A stretch of 64,000 nucleotides of DNA from Shinella sp. (GTDB lineage Bacteria > Pseudomonadota > Alphaproteobacteria > Rhizobiales > Rhizobiaceae): NCBI GenBank assembly GCA_003248775.1, contig QFQX01000008.1:62001-126000 (forward strand), written 5' to 3'. Both the position numbers and the translations under genes were made by a program. Positions 17,947 to 26,043 of the stretch are shown one piece after another; the first letter of the stretch is position 1; every line of letters starts with the position of its first letter. The notes under the pieces are model-generated. The model was not told where the DNA came from. It made no database searches and worked only from the letters and a program-made list of their open reading frames with translations.

Positions 17947-19437
17947 ATGATCCAGTCTACCCATTCCGATTTCGCATTCGGTCTCGACGACGACACCCTG
18001 CATGAAGAGTGTGGGGTGTTCGGCATTTTGGGACATCCCGATGCCGCGACCCTGACGGCGCTCGGCCTGCACGCCCTGCAGCATCGCGGGCAGGAAGCCG
18101 CCGGTATCGTTTCCTTCGACGGCAAGCGCTTCCACCAGGAACGTCATATGGGCCTCGTCGGCGACCACTACACCAATCCGGCAACGCTCGCCCGCCTGCC
18201 CGGCAGCATCTCCATCGGCCACACGCGCTACTCCACCACCGGTGAAGTCGCCATGCGCAACGTGCAGCCGCTGTTTGCCGAACTGGAAGAAGGCGGCATC
18301 GCCATCGCCCATAACGGCAATTTCACCAATGGCCTGACGCTGCGTCGCCAGATCATCGCCACCGGCGCCATCTGTCAGTCGACCTCCGATACGGAAGTCG
18401 TGCTGCACCTGATCGCCCGCTCGCGCCACTCCTCCACGTCGGACCGCTTCATCGACGCCATCCGCCAGATGGAAGGCGGCTATTCGATGCTGGCGATGAC
18501 GCGCACCAAGCTGATCGCCGCCCGCGACATGACCGGCATCCGGCCGCTGGTTATGGGCGAACTCGACGGCAAGCCGATCTTCTGCTCGGAAACCTGTGCA
18601 CTCGACATCATCGGCGCCAAGTTCATCCGTGACGTCGAGAACGGCGAAGTGATCATCTGCGAAATCCAGCCGGACGGCTCAGTCACCATCGACGCCCGCA
18701 AGCCGAGCAAGCCCCAGCCGGAGCGGCTCTGCCTGTTCGAATATGTCTACTTCGCCCGCCCGGACTCGGTCGTCGGCGGCCGCAACGTCTACACGACGCG
18801 CAAGAACATGGGCATCAACCTTGCCAAGGAATCCCCGGTCGAGGGCGATGTCGTCGTCCCGGTCCCGGATGGCGGCACGCCGGCGGCGCTCGGCTATGCC
18901 CAGCAGAGCGGCATTCCGTTCGAATACGGCATCATCCGCAACCACTATGTGGGCCGCACCTTCATCGAGCCGACCCAGCAGATCCGCGCCTTCGGCGTAA
19001 AGCTGAAGCATTCGGCCAACCGTGCGATGATCGAAGGCAAGCGCGTGGTGCTGGTGGACGACAGCATCGTGCGCGGCACGACCTCGCTCAAGATCGTGCA
19101 GATGATCCGCGAAGCCGGCGCCAAGGAAGTGCATCTGCGCGTCGCCTCGCCGATGATCTTCTATCCCGACTTCTACGGCATCGACACGCCGGATGCGGAC
19201 AAACTGCTGGCCAACCAGTATGCGGATGTCGAGGCCATGGCGAAGTATATCGGCGTCGATACGCTTGCCTTCCTGTCGATCAACGGCCTCTACCGCGCCG
19301 TCGGCGGAGAGGATCGCAACGCAGCCCGGCCGCAGTTCACCGATCACTATTTCACCGGCGACTATCCGACCCGTCTGCTCGACAAGAACGGCGAAGCCAT
19401 GGGCAACAAGCTTTCGATGCTCGCCAGCAACGGCTGA
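17947..19437 (+). CDS. purF: Amidophosphoribosyltransferase PurF
   Basis: A 496-residue enzyme for the first committed step of purine synthesis: PRPP and glutamine give phosphoribosylamine. An N-terminal propeptide ends before Cys22 (HEECGVFGILG), which becomes the N-terminal nucleophile of the glutaminase domain. The PRTase domain carries the PRPP loop VVLVDDSIVRGTTS near residue 365. It follows cvpA at 125 bp. Length and domains are standard. Confidence 0.97.
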   Translation: MIQSTHSDFAFGLDDDTLHEECGVFGILGHPDAATLTALGLHALQHRGQEAAGIVSFDGKRFHQERHMGLVGDHYTNPATLARLPGSISIGHTRYSTTGEVAMRNVQPLFAELEEGGIAIAHNGNFTNGLTLRRQIIATGAICQSTSDTEVVLHLIARSRHSSTSDRFIDAIRQMEGGYSMLAMTRTKLIAARDMTGIRPLVMGELDGKPIFCSETCALDIIGAKFIRDVENGEVIICEIQPDGSVTIDARKPSKPQPERLCLFEYVYFARPDSVVGGRNVYTTRKNMGINLAKESPVEGDVVVPVPDGGTPAALGYAQQSGIPFEYGIIRNHYVGRTFIEPTQQIRAFGVKLKHSANRAMIEGKRVVLVDDSIVRGTTSLKIVQMIREAGAKEVHLRVASPMIFYPDFYGIDTPDADKLLANQYADVEAMAKYIGVDTLAFLSINGLYRAVGGEDRNAARPQFTDHYFTGDYPTRLLDKNGEAMGNKLSMLASNG

Positions 19438-19464
19438 ACGCCAGAGACAAGAGACAGGCAGATC

Positions 19465-20205
19465 ATGACAGTTGACCTGAAGGGCCGCATCGCGCTCGTC
19501 ACCGGCGCCTCGCGCGGCATAGGCTACTTTACCGCGCTCGAACTGGCAAAAGCTGGTGCCCATGTCATCGCCTGCGCGCGCACCGTCGGCGGGCTGGAAG
19601 AACTCGACGACGCAATCAAGAAGACCGGTGGCTCCGCCACGCTCGTTCCCTTCGATCTCGCCGACATGAACGCGATCGACGCGCTCGGTGGTTCGATCCA
19701 TGAACGCTGGGGCAAGCTCGACATTCTCGTCGCCAATGCCGGCGTGCTCGGCGTCATCTCGCCAGTCGATCATATCGAGGCCAAGGTGTTCGAAAAGGTG
19801 ATGAACATCAACGTCACCGCGACATGGAGGTTGATCCGGTCGGTCGCCCCGCTGATCAGCAAATCCGATGCCGGCCGCGCGCTGATCCTCTCCTCCAGCG
19901 CAGCGCACAAGTGCCGTCCGTTCTGGGGCGCCTATTCCGCATCGAAGGCCGCCGTCGAAGCGCTTGCCCGCACCTGGGCCGCCGAGACGCAGCGGCTGCC
20001 GCTGCGCATCCTCTCGATCGACCCCGGCGCAACCCGAACGGCAATGCGCGCCCAGGCTGTTCCGGGCGAAGATCCTGAAACGCTGCCGCATCCTTCCGAG
20101 GTCGCCGCCAGGCTTCTGCCGCTTTGCGGACCGGATCAGACGGAAACGGGCAAGCTTTTTGTCGTGCGAGAGAACAGGATCGTCGACTACCGCCTGCCGG
20201 AGTGA
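19465..20205 (+). CDS. SDR family oxidoreductase
   Basis: A 246-residue classical short-chain dehydrogenase. The cofactor motif TGASRGIG lies at residues 13-20, NAGVLG near residue 92, and the catalytic YSASKAAVEALART near residue 155. It starts 28 bp after purF and is probably co-transcribed; the purF-SDR order is common in rhizobia. The substrate is unknown. The sequence AHKCRPFWGAYSASKAA is reminiscent of the YciK-like subgroup. Confidence 0.9.
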   Translation: MTVDLKGRIALVTGASRGIGYFTALELAKAGAHVIACARTVGGLEELDDAIKKTGGSATLVPFDLADMNAIDALGGSIHERWGKLDILVANAGVLGVISPVDHIEAKVFEKVMNINVTATWRLIRSVAPLISKSDAGRALILSSSAAHKCRPFWGAYSASKAAVEALARTWAAETQRLPLRILSIDPGATRTAMRAQAVPGEDPETLPHPSEVAARLLPLCGPDQTETGKLFVVRENRIVDYRLPE

Positions 20206-20247
20206 GCCTCAATTCCCCGGCGGGTATTGTCTTTTGCCGAGTGCCCC

Positions 20248-21135
20248 ATGCGTCCGAGAGACATCACAGCCTATAGCTTCCTCGCACTTGCGTGGGGAAC
20301 GTCATTCCTGTTGTTGCTGAAAGTCGTCCATGCCTTCGGCTGGATCGGTGCGGTCACGTTTCGCGGCTTCCTTGCAGGCTTCATTCTGCTTGCCGCGACT
20401 AAGCTTACCCGGCGTAAGCTGGATTTCAGCGTCGGCCGGCTGCCGTTTTTGATCGTCGGGGCTACCACCGTTGCGGGACAACTCATCGGTCTTTCCTATT
20501 CCACGCCGCTGATCGGCACGGCCATGGCCGCGATCTTCGTTGCCGCCATTCCCCTCTTCTCGATGATTATCGGACAACTCTGGGGAATCGAGCGCATCAC
20601 GCCGCCCCGCGTCGTCGGCCTGCTGCTCGGCACGGTCGGCATCGTCATGCTGGTCGGCTTCCCGGCGGTTCCGATCGATGCCTCCTTCCTGCTCGGCTGC
20701 GTCGGCATGCTGTTTTCGACTTTCTCGGCGGCATTCGGCAGCAATTATGCCAGCCGTTACCTGCGCAACACCGGCGCATGGGAGGTCACCATCGGTTCCT
20801 TCCTCTGGGGCGGGCTGCTGACATTGCCGCTGCTCTATTTCGTGCCGGTCCCCACTTCGCCCGCAGCAATCGATTATCTCTATCTCGTCATGCTCGCCGC
20901 CGTGATGAGTTCGCTGACCTACGTCGTCTACTTCGACCTCGTCGGTCGTATCGGCGCCACACGCACCATCAGCGTCGAATTCGTAGTAACCGTCGTTGCC
21001 GTCCTGATCGGGGCACTGGTGCTCGGCGAACAGCTGACGGCGATACAACTCGTCGGGGCGGCGGTCATCATCGCCGGCTGCTCGCTGGTGCTCGGCCTGC
21101 TGCCGCTCAAACCCAAGGCTCAGATAGCGAACTGA
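20248..21135 (+). CDS. EamA/DMT superfamily transporter
   Basis: About 295 residues with ten hydrophobic helices in two EamA repeats (first AYSFLALAWGTSFLLLLK, second starting near SFLLGCVGMLFSTFSAAFGSNY). It is an inner-membrane permease, most likely an exporter of a metabolite or amino acid. ATG at 20248 (MRPRDITAYSF) is preferred to the in-frame TTG at 20227. It lies 43 bp after the SDR gene, in the same direction, and ends almost against the convergent GH25 gene. Confidence 0.88.
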   Translation: MRPRDITAYSFLALAWGTSFLLLLKVVHAFGWIGAVTFRGFLAGFILLAATKLTRRKLDFSVGRLPFLIVGATTVAGQLIGLSYSTPLIGTAMAAIFVAAIPLFSMIIGQLWGIERITPPRVVGLLLGTVGIVMLVGFPAVPIDASFLLGCVGMLFSTFSAAFGSNYASRYLRNTGAWEVTIGSFLWGGLLTLPLLYFVPVPTSPAAIDYLYLVMLAAVMSSLTYVVYFDLVGRIGATRTISVEFVVTVVAVLIGALVLGEQLTAIQLVGAAVIIAGCSLVLGLLPLKPKAQIAN

Positions 21136-21137
21136 TC

Positions 21138-21890
21138 TCAACTTTCCGCGACAACAGGCGTGAACAGATGGGAAAAGCCGTTTTCCGAAGGGCATAGAGC
21201 ATTCAGGTCCACCGGCCCCTCGATACCGTCAAGATTGCCGTTATCGGCAAACTGCCAGATCGACCACTCCTTGCACCCCTCCTGCTCCGGCTCCCGGGCA
21301 ATGCTCCGGAGCCAAAGATAATGCGCCGGGAAGAGTTGATCGTTGCCCTTGAGATACTGGTCGTAGAATTCCTGCGTCACATAAAAGATCGGCTTTTGCG
21401 GAAAGACGCCCGAAAGCTCGGCCATGAAGGCATTAACCTCGCTCGACAGTTCTTCGAGCGTCGGCACCTTGGGGCAATTGCCGGTGAATTCCATGTCGAC
21501 CGCGATCGGTAGCGTCCCCTCCTCCTTCGGAACCGTGGCGATGAGGTTCCGGGCCTGATCCCGGCCCGGACGACAGAAGGTGAAGAAATGATAGGCGCCC
21601 CGGACAAGGCCGGCCTCCTTCGCCTGCCTCCAGTTTTCCGCGAACCGGCGATCCCTGAAATCGCCCCCTTCGGTCGCCTTCATAATGGCAAAGCGGACAT
21701 TGGGAAGGGCCGCGACCTTCTGCCAGTCGACCTCGCCCTGATGATGGCTGACATCGATACCCTGAACCGGGAAATCTTCGAGAGAGGGAGGAGTGAAACG
21801 AACCATCTCGCGATCATACAGGAGAGAGCCGGCGATTGCAGCCGCAAGCAGGACCGATCCGGCCAACCAGACGCCCGTCGCCCTTTTCAT
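21138..21890 (-). CDS. Glycoside hydrolase family 25 (lysozyme-like) protein
   Basis: About 250 residues. An N-terminal membrane anchor or signal (VWLAGSVLLAAAIAGSLLYD) is followed by a GH25 domain: QGIDVSHHQGEVDW, the catalytic DxE motif in IAVDMEFTGN, YHFFTF and the C-terminal WQFADNGNLDGIEGPVDLN. Such enzymes cleave peptidoglycan, here on the periplasmic side, and may act in wall remodelling. The ATG at 21890 has GAGAGGA upstream; a TTG two codons earlier is also in frame. The gene is monocistronic, convergent with the EamA gene. Confidence 0.9.
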   Translation of the reverse strand: MKRATGVWLAGSVLLAAAIAGSLLYDREMVRFTPPSLEDFPVQGIDVSHHQGEVDWQKVAALPNVRFAIMKATEGGDFRDRRFAENWRQAKEAGLVRGAYHFFTFCRPGRDQARNLIATVPKEEGTLPIAVDMEFTGNCPKVPTLEELSSEVNAFMAELSGVFPQKPIFYVTQEFYDQYLKGNDQLFPAHYLWLRSIAREPEQEGCKEWSIWQFADNGNLDGIEGPVDLNALCPSENGFSHLFTPVVAES

Positions 21891-22099
21891 CAGCAATTCC
21901 TCTCCCTTGCCTGATTACGATCCCGGATAGGCAAACTCTGCGCCGGGAGTGTGACACATCCGAATGCCCTGCCCTCCGGCCGCGTCACCGCGTTCGACCA
22001 TTCTTGGTATCGACGTTAAAAGCCATGCTTGTTCCCTTCCCTTTGCCAATGGTTGCGATAGGTTCCCGCCCAATCTGGAACAAGGAAAGCAGAGCCTCG

Positions 22100-22504
22100 A
22101 TGTCGGTCCTGAAATACGCAGCGTTTGCCCTTGGCCTCGTCGCCACCCCCGCCCTCGCCGACGACCTGGTCGCGCTTAGCACCACAGCCACGTCGATCAC
22201 CGGCGACATCAGCTTCGACGACTTTGAAATCGTTTTCGAAAACGGCAAGAAGCTGGTGTTCGATGAACTGATCGCGGACAACTTTATTGTCAATGGCAAG
22301 AAGGTTCCGGCATCCGTTTACAGCGTCAAGGGAACCGCAAATCCAAAGCTCCTGAATGGCAATCGCCTATGCGGCACAAGCCCCGTTACCTATCTCGCCT
22401 CGTGGCTCGATGACGATGTCACGATGATTGCGGTGTTCGAAACGCAGGACGCTCCGCAGAGTGACGAAGACATGTGCGCGCTCTACACCTACGTCTATCC
22501 CTGA
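22100..22504 (+). CDS. Small secreted protein of unknown function
   Basis: About 134 residues. A clear signal peptide (MSVLKYAAFALGLVATPALA) precedes a mature acidic domain that begins DDLVALSTTATSITGDISFDD and has two cysteines (GNRLCGTSP, EDMCALYTY) that could form a disulfide in the periplasm. No family was recognised. The frame is open upstream to 21836, but only the 22100 ATG gives a signal peptide. It lies between the divergent GH25 gene and cysS. Confidence 0.72.
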   Translation: MSVLKYAAFALGLVATPALADDLVALSTTATSITGDISFDDFEIVFENGKKLVFDELIADNFIVNGKKVPASVYSVKGTANPKLLNGNRLCGTSPVTYLASWLDDDVTMIAVFETQDAPQSDEDMCALYTYVYP

Positions 22505-22718
22505 CGGGTGACGGGAGCGCTGGAAAGCACCGTTCACGACCACTTGACCTTGCGCCCGACCCACGCCATAACACCGCGCATGAAAACGACCATCTGCATT
22601 ATTTGCGGGACTATTATTCGCTAGCGCAAACGCTGGCCCGGCCGTTTTCGTCTCCTGATCAAGTCCCAGATGACAAACGCCCCGGTCCAGCCGGGCAATT
22701 GCATTCCGGGAGACAGAC

Positions 22719-24263
22719 ATGGCCGCAGGCCTCAAGCTTTACAACACGCTCACACGCGAGAAGATCGACTTCGAACCGATCGATCCCGATAACGTGCGTA
22801 TGTATGTCTGCGGCCCCACCGTCTATGACTACGCCCATATCGGCAATGCCCGCCCGGTCATCGTCTTCGACGTGCTTTACCGTATGCTGCGGCACATCTA
22901 CGGCGCGGAGAAGGTAACCTATGTCCGCAACATCACCGACGTCGACGACAAGATCAATGCCCGCGCTTTGCGCGATTTCGGCACTCAAATCGCCAACGGC
23001 TCGATGACGCTGAACGACGCCATCCGTGCGGTGACCGGCAAGACCGAAAGCCAGTTCCACTCGGATGTTGCCGCCTTGGGCTGCCTCGAGCCCACGCAAG
23101 AACCCCGCGCGACAGACAACATCACCCAGATGATTGCAATCATCCAGCGGTTGCTGGACAAAGACCATGCCTATGTTGCCTCGGGGTCCGAAGGACACGA
23201 GGTGCTCTTCGCCACGGCCTCCATGGACAACTACGGTCAGCTTTCGAAGCGCAGGCTCGAAGACCAGCAGGCGGGAGCGCGTATCGCCGTCGAGGCTCAC
23301 AAGATGAACCCCGCCGACTTCGTGCTGTGGAAGCAATCGGCAGACACTGAACCCGGTTGGAGCGCCAAATTCACCTTTAAGGGTGAAGAGGTCACGATCC
23401 ATGGCCGTCCCGGCTGGCATATTGAATGCTCGGCCATGTCGGATCGCTACCTCTGGGAGGAGATCAAGGACCGACTTTCGCCGCGCGCCAAGAAGCTCCC
23501 ACACCAGTTCGACATCCATGGCGGCGGGCTCGATCTAATCTTCCCGCATCACGAGAACGAAATCGCACAGTCCTGCTGCGCCTTCGATACCGACGTCATG
23601 GCCAATGTATGGATGCATAACGGCTTCGTGCAGGTCGAAGGCCGCAAGATGTCGAAGTCGGAAGGCAATTTCGTCACCATCCACGAACTGCTAACGGAAG
23701 GATGGGATGGACGCACAATGCGTTACCTAATGTTGAAAACGCATTACCGTCAACCAATCAACTGGACACGAGATGGTTTACAGCAGGCCGCTCTCGAACT
23801 TTCAAAACTAGCCAAGCATGTCTCCGGCATTCACCCGGACGGTAAGAATCAGAGCCGAGAGGTAATTGCGGCTTTATATGACGATCTCAACACCCCGGCA
23901 GCAATCTCCGAGTTACACAGATTGGCCTCCGCCACCTCAAATCGAGATCTGGCGACAAATGTAGTGACGCCTAACGATGACGCCTATGAAAAATTGGCGA
24001 ATGCTTTGGCGCTATTGGGTTTCGAGAATCTTGATAGCTTCGACGTGAATGCGATGTTCGCCAGAATTCATTCCGGCACCATCGAGCTTAGCGATGCCCA
24101 AATCAATGAGTTGGTTGCTAAGCGAAAGGAATGGATCAAGGCGAAGAACTTCGCGGAAGCCGACAAGATTCGCGACGACCTCGCCGAGCGGGGCATCCAA
24201 CTCAAAGACGGCAAGGATAAGGAGACTGGCGAGCGGATCACAACTTGGGAAATCAAGCGATGA
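22719..24263 (+). CDS. cysS: Cysteinyl-tRNA synthetase (mosaic gene)
   Basis: 514 residues, longer than the usual length of about 460. Class I motifs are intact: YDYAHIGNARP (HIGH-type, near residue 43), the zinc ligands Cys28, Cys in HIECSAMS and the His/Glu in FPHHENE, and KMSKSEGNF near residue 315. The first part has the high G+C codon use of its neighbours, while from about 23685 to 24130 the G+C falls (hand count 56 of 120 bases at 23941-24060, against 37 of 60 at 22801-22860) and codons such as TTA, CTA and AGA appear. The stop codon is overlapped by a second, displaced cysS 3' end. I infer that the anticodon-binding half was replaced by transfer from another lineage. Confidence 0.93.
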   Translation: MAAGLKLYNTLTREKIDFEPIDPDNVRMYVCGPTVYDYAHIGNARPVIVFDVLYRMLRHIYGAEKVTYVRNITDVDDKINARALRDFGTQIANGSMTLNDAIRAVTGKTESQFHSDVAALGCLEPTQEPRATDNITQMIAIIQRLLDKDHAYVASGSEGHEVLFATASMDNYGQLSKRRLEDQQAGARIAVEAHKMNPADFVLWKQSADTEPGWSAKFTFKGEEVTIHGRPGWHIECSAMSDRYLWEEIKDRLSPRAKKLPHQFDIHGGGLDLIFPHHENEIAQSCCAFDTDVMANVWMHNGFVQVEGRKMSKSEGNFVTIHELLTEGWDGRTMRYLMLKTHYRQPINWTRDGLQQAALELSKLAKHVSGIHPDGKNQSREVIAALYDDLNTPAAISELHRLASATSNRDLATNVVTPNDDAYEKLANALALLGFENLDSFDVNAMFARIHSGTIELSDAQINELVAKRKEWIKAKNFAEADKIRDDLAERGIQLKDGKDKETGERITTWEIKR

Positions 24264-24445
24264 GCGACGATCTTTCCGCTGCCGTCGAAGCGCTCGTCCA
24301 GATGCGGCTCGAAATGCTGAAGGCGAAAAACTTCGCTGAAGCCGACAAGATCCGTGACGACCTCGCTGCCCGTGGCATCCAGCTCAAGGACGGCAAGGAC
24401 AAGGAGACCGGCGAGCGGGTCACCACATGGGAGGTCAAGCGGTGA
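24260..24445 (+). pseudogene. Displaced original 3' end of cysS (61 codons)
   Basis: The frame reads MSDDLSAAVEALVQMRLEML and then repeats the last 41 residues of the CysS upstream (KAKNFAEADKIRDDL ... TTWEVKR). Aligning 24138-24263 with 24320-24445 (offset 182 bp) I count 18 mismatches in 126 bases but only 3 changed residues, so these are diverged alleles rather than a recent duplication. Its first codon overlaps the cysS stop (ATGA), and its own stop overlaps the GTG of the next gene (GTGA). The next gene is therefore coupled to this old end, which supports it as the ancestral cysS terminus. It could be translated as a 61-residue peptide. Confidence 0.85.
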
Positions 24446-24837
24446 GCGAACGCATGATGGACCACATGTCCGTGCATGTGGCGGACCTCAAGACCATGCG
24501 GGCCTTCTATGAAAAGGCCTGTGCGCCGCTCGGCATTTCCGTCGTCATGCAGGTGACCAAGGAAATGACCGGCTATGCCGACATGGCGGGTTTCGGCGGC
24601 CACAAGCCGTTCCTCTGGCTGGTCGGCACCGAGAAGACCACGCCTCCCCTGCACATGGCCCTGAAAGCCGAGACCCGCGCCGAGGTCGATGCCTTCTACG
24701 CGGCAGCGATTGCCGCGGGAGGGCGGGACAACGGCAAGCCCGGCATCCGCGAGCATTACCACCCCAACTATTACGCCGCCTTCGTGATCGACCCGGAAGG
24801 GCACAATCTCGAAGCCGTCTGCCAGAAGCCGGAGTAG
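24442..24837 (+). CDS. VOC family (glyoxalase-like) protein
   Basis: About 131 residues with the vicinal oxygen chelate fold: MSVHVADLKTMRAFYEKAC at the start and YYAAFVIDPEGHNLEAVCQ at the end, with His, His and Glu positions suitable for metal binding. Members include glyoxalases, dioxygenases and resistance proteins; the reaction cannot be named here. The GTG at 24442 overlaps the stop of the displaced cysS end; an ATG at 24454 is an alternative. Confidence 0.85.
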   Translation: MSERMMDHMSVHVADLKTMRAFYEKACAPLGISVVMQVTKEMTGYADMAGFGGHKPFLWLVGTEKTTPPLHMALKAETRAEVDAFYAAAIAAGGRDNGKPGIREHYHPNYYAAFVIDPEGHNLEAVCQKPE

Positions 24838-24841
24838 AGCC

Positions 24842-25336
24842 ATGAGCGCCGCACCTGAACCGACCTATACCGGCGGCTGCCAGTGCGGTGCGGTGCGCTT
24901 CCGCGTCACTGGCGCGCTTACCGATTCCTCGATCTGTCATTGCCGCATGTGCCAAAAGGCTTTCGGCGCCTATTACGCGCCGCTCGTCTCCACGCGCGGG
25001 GCGAAGCTCGAATGGAGCCGCGGCGAGCCGAAGCGGTTCCGCTCCTCCAATTTCGCGTTGCGCGGTTTCTGCGAGAATTGCGGCACGCCGCTGACTTACG
25101 AGGCTCCCGACGGTATCGCGGTCGCGGCCGGGGCCTTCGATGATCCGTCGCTTCTGCCGCCGACCGTGCAGTTCGGGACGGAAGGCAAGATCGGCTTCGT
25201 CGATTACCTGCACGAACTGCCGGGACATCGCACGGAAGAGGATGCGGAAGCCGCACCCTTCGTGCTGGATGTCGTGTCCTATCAGCATCCGGACCACGAC
25301 ACCCACGGCGACTGGCCGAGGGAGGAAACACGATGA
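24842..25336 (+). CDS. GFA family zinc-binding protein (copy 1)
   Basis: A 164-residue protein of the glutathione-dependent formaldehyde-activating enzyme/centromere protein V family. The conserved cysteines CQCGAVRFR, CHCRMCQKAFGA and CENCGTPLTY form the two zinc sites. Most family members have no proven enzymatic role. It starts 4 bp after the VOC gene, its stop overlaps the start of a small membrane protein, and a paralogue lies about 240 bp downstream. Confidence 0.9.
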   Translation: MSAAPEPTYTGGCQCGAVRFRVTGALTDSSICHCRMCQKAFGAYYAPLVSTRGAKLEWSRGEPKRFRSSNFALRGFCENCGTPLTYEAPDGIAVAAGAFDDPSLLPPTVQFGTEGKIGFVDYLHELPGHRTEEDAEAAPFVLDVVSYQHPDHDTHGDWPREETR

Positions 25337-25452
25337 CCGGCAAGAAACCCAATACCCAGATGCCGAAATGGCTGCTCTACGGCCTCATCGGCAAGGGCGT
25401 CCTTGTCGCCGTCATCACCATCGGCGTCGTCACCTATGTAGCCCTGCGCTAG
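25333..25452 (+). CDS. Small single-pass membrane protein (39 aa)
   Basis: A 39-residue ORF beginning MTGKKPNTQMPKWLLYGLIG, with one transmembrane helix (about residues 13-36) and a basic N-terminus. The start overlaps the GFA stop as ATGA, and GGAGGAAACACG lies just upstream, so translation is very likely. It is too short for most gene finders. Function unknown. Confidence 0.7.
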   Translation: MTGKKPNTQMPKWLLYGLIGKGVLVAVITIGVVTYVALR

Positions 25453-25460
25453 TGGTGCGA

Positions 25461-25489
25461 TCCTGACAGATGGTACCCATCTGTCAGGA
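25461..25489. repeat. Palindrome 1 between the GFA genes
   Basis: Perfect inverted repeat with 13-nt arms (TCCTGACAGATGG and its complement) around the spacer TAC. It shares the core CAGATGG-nnn-CCATCTG with palindrome 2, 27 bp downstream. No T run follows, so it is not a normal terminator. Confidence 0.85.
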
Positions 25490-25516
25490 CAAATCGCCCC
25501 ACCAGATCAATAGTTT

Positions 25517-25563
25517 GTGGTCTGACCGAAACAGATGGGGACCATCTGTTTCGGTCAGACCAC
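25517..25563. repeat. Palindrome 2 between the GFA genes
   Basis: Perfect inverted repeat with 22-nt arms (beginning GTGGTCTGACCGAAAC and ending AGATGG) around GGA. It abuts the ribosome site (GAGGAGAA) of the second GFA gene, so its transcript would form a very stable hairpin in the leader. The core matches palindrome 1. Each arm also contains TGGTCTGACC, similar to the TGGTnnnACCA half of FadR-type GntR operators. Confidence 0.88.
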
Positions 25564-25575
25564 GAGGAGAAGAAC

Positions 25576-26040
25576 ATGGAAGGCGTATTTACCGGTGGAT
25601 GCCAGTGTGGCGCGGTGCGGTTTCGGGCTGAAAAGCTGGGGCGGCCGTCGATCTGCCATTGCCGCATGTGCCAGAAGGCATTCGGCGGCCTTTTCGGTGC
25701 GCTCGTTACCGCGGACCACGCGCATCTCACATGGACGCGCAGCCAGCCCACCCTGTTCCGCTCATCGGCCAAGGTAAAGCGCGGCTTCTGTCACAAGTGC
25801 GGGACGCCGCTTTCGTACCATGCCGGAGAGAGTATCGAATTCGCCATCGGCGCCTTCGATCACCCGGAACTGTTGGAGCCGCAGGTGCAGGTCAACCATG
25901 ACAAGCGTCTGCCGTGGATCGATCATCTTTTCGAAAAACCCGCCGTGAACACGCCTGAGATGGAAGCTTTCTTCGCATCCGTGGTTTCAAACCAGCATCC
26001 CGACCATGATACGGCGGCCTGGCCGCCGGAAGAGGATTGA
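25576..26040 (+). CDS. GFA family zinc-binding protein (copy 2)
   Basis: A 154-residue paralogue of the upstream GFA protein with the same cysteine pattern (CQCGAVRFR, CHCRMCQKAFGG, CHKCGTPLSY) and the same ending (NQHPDHDT). Moderate divergence between the two indicates an old tandem duplication. GAGGAGAAG precedes the ATG, directly after a 47-bp palindrome. The next gene, pip, starts 4 bp after its stop. Confidence 0.9.
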   Translation: MEGVFTGGCQCGAVRFRAEKLGRPSICHCRMCQKAFGGLFGALVTADHAHLTWTRSQPTLFRSSAKVKRGFCHKCGTPLSYHAGESIEFAIGAFDHPELLEPQVQVNHDKRLPWIDHLFEKPAVNTPEMEAFFASVVSNQHPDHDTAAWPPEED

Positions 26041-26043
26041 TCA

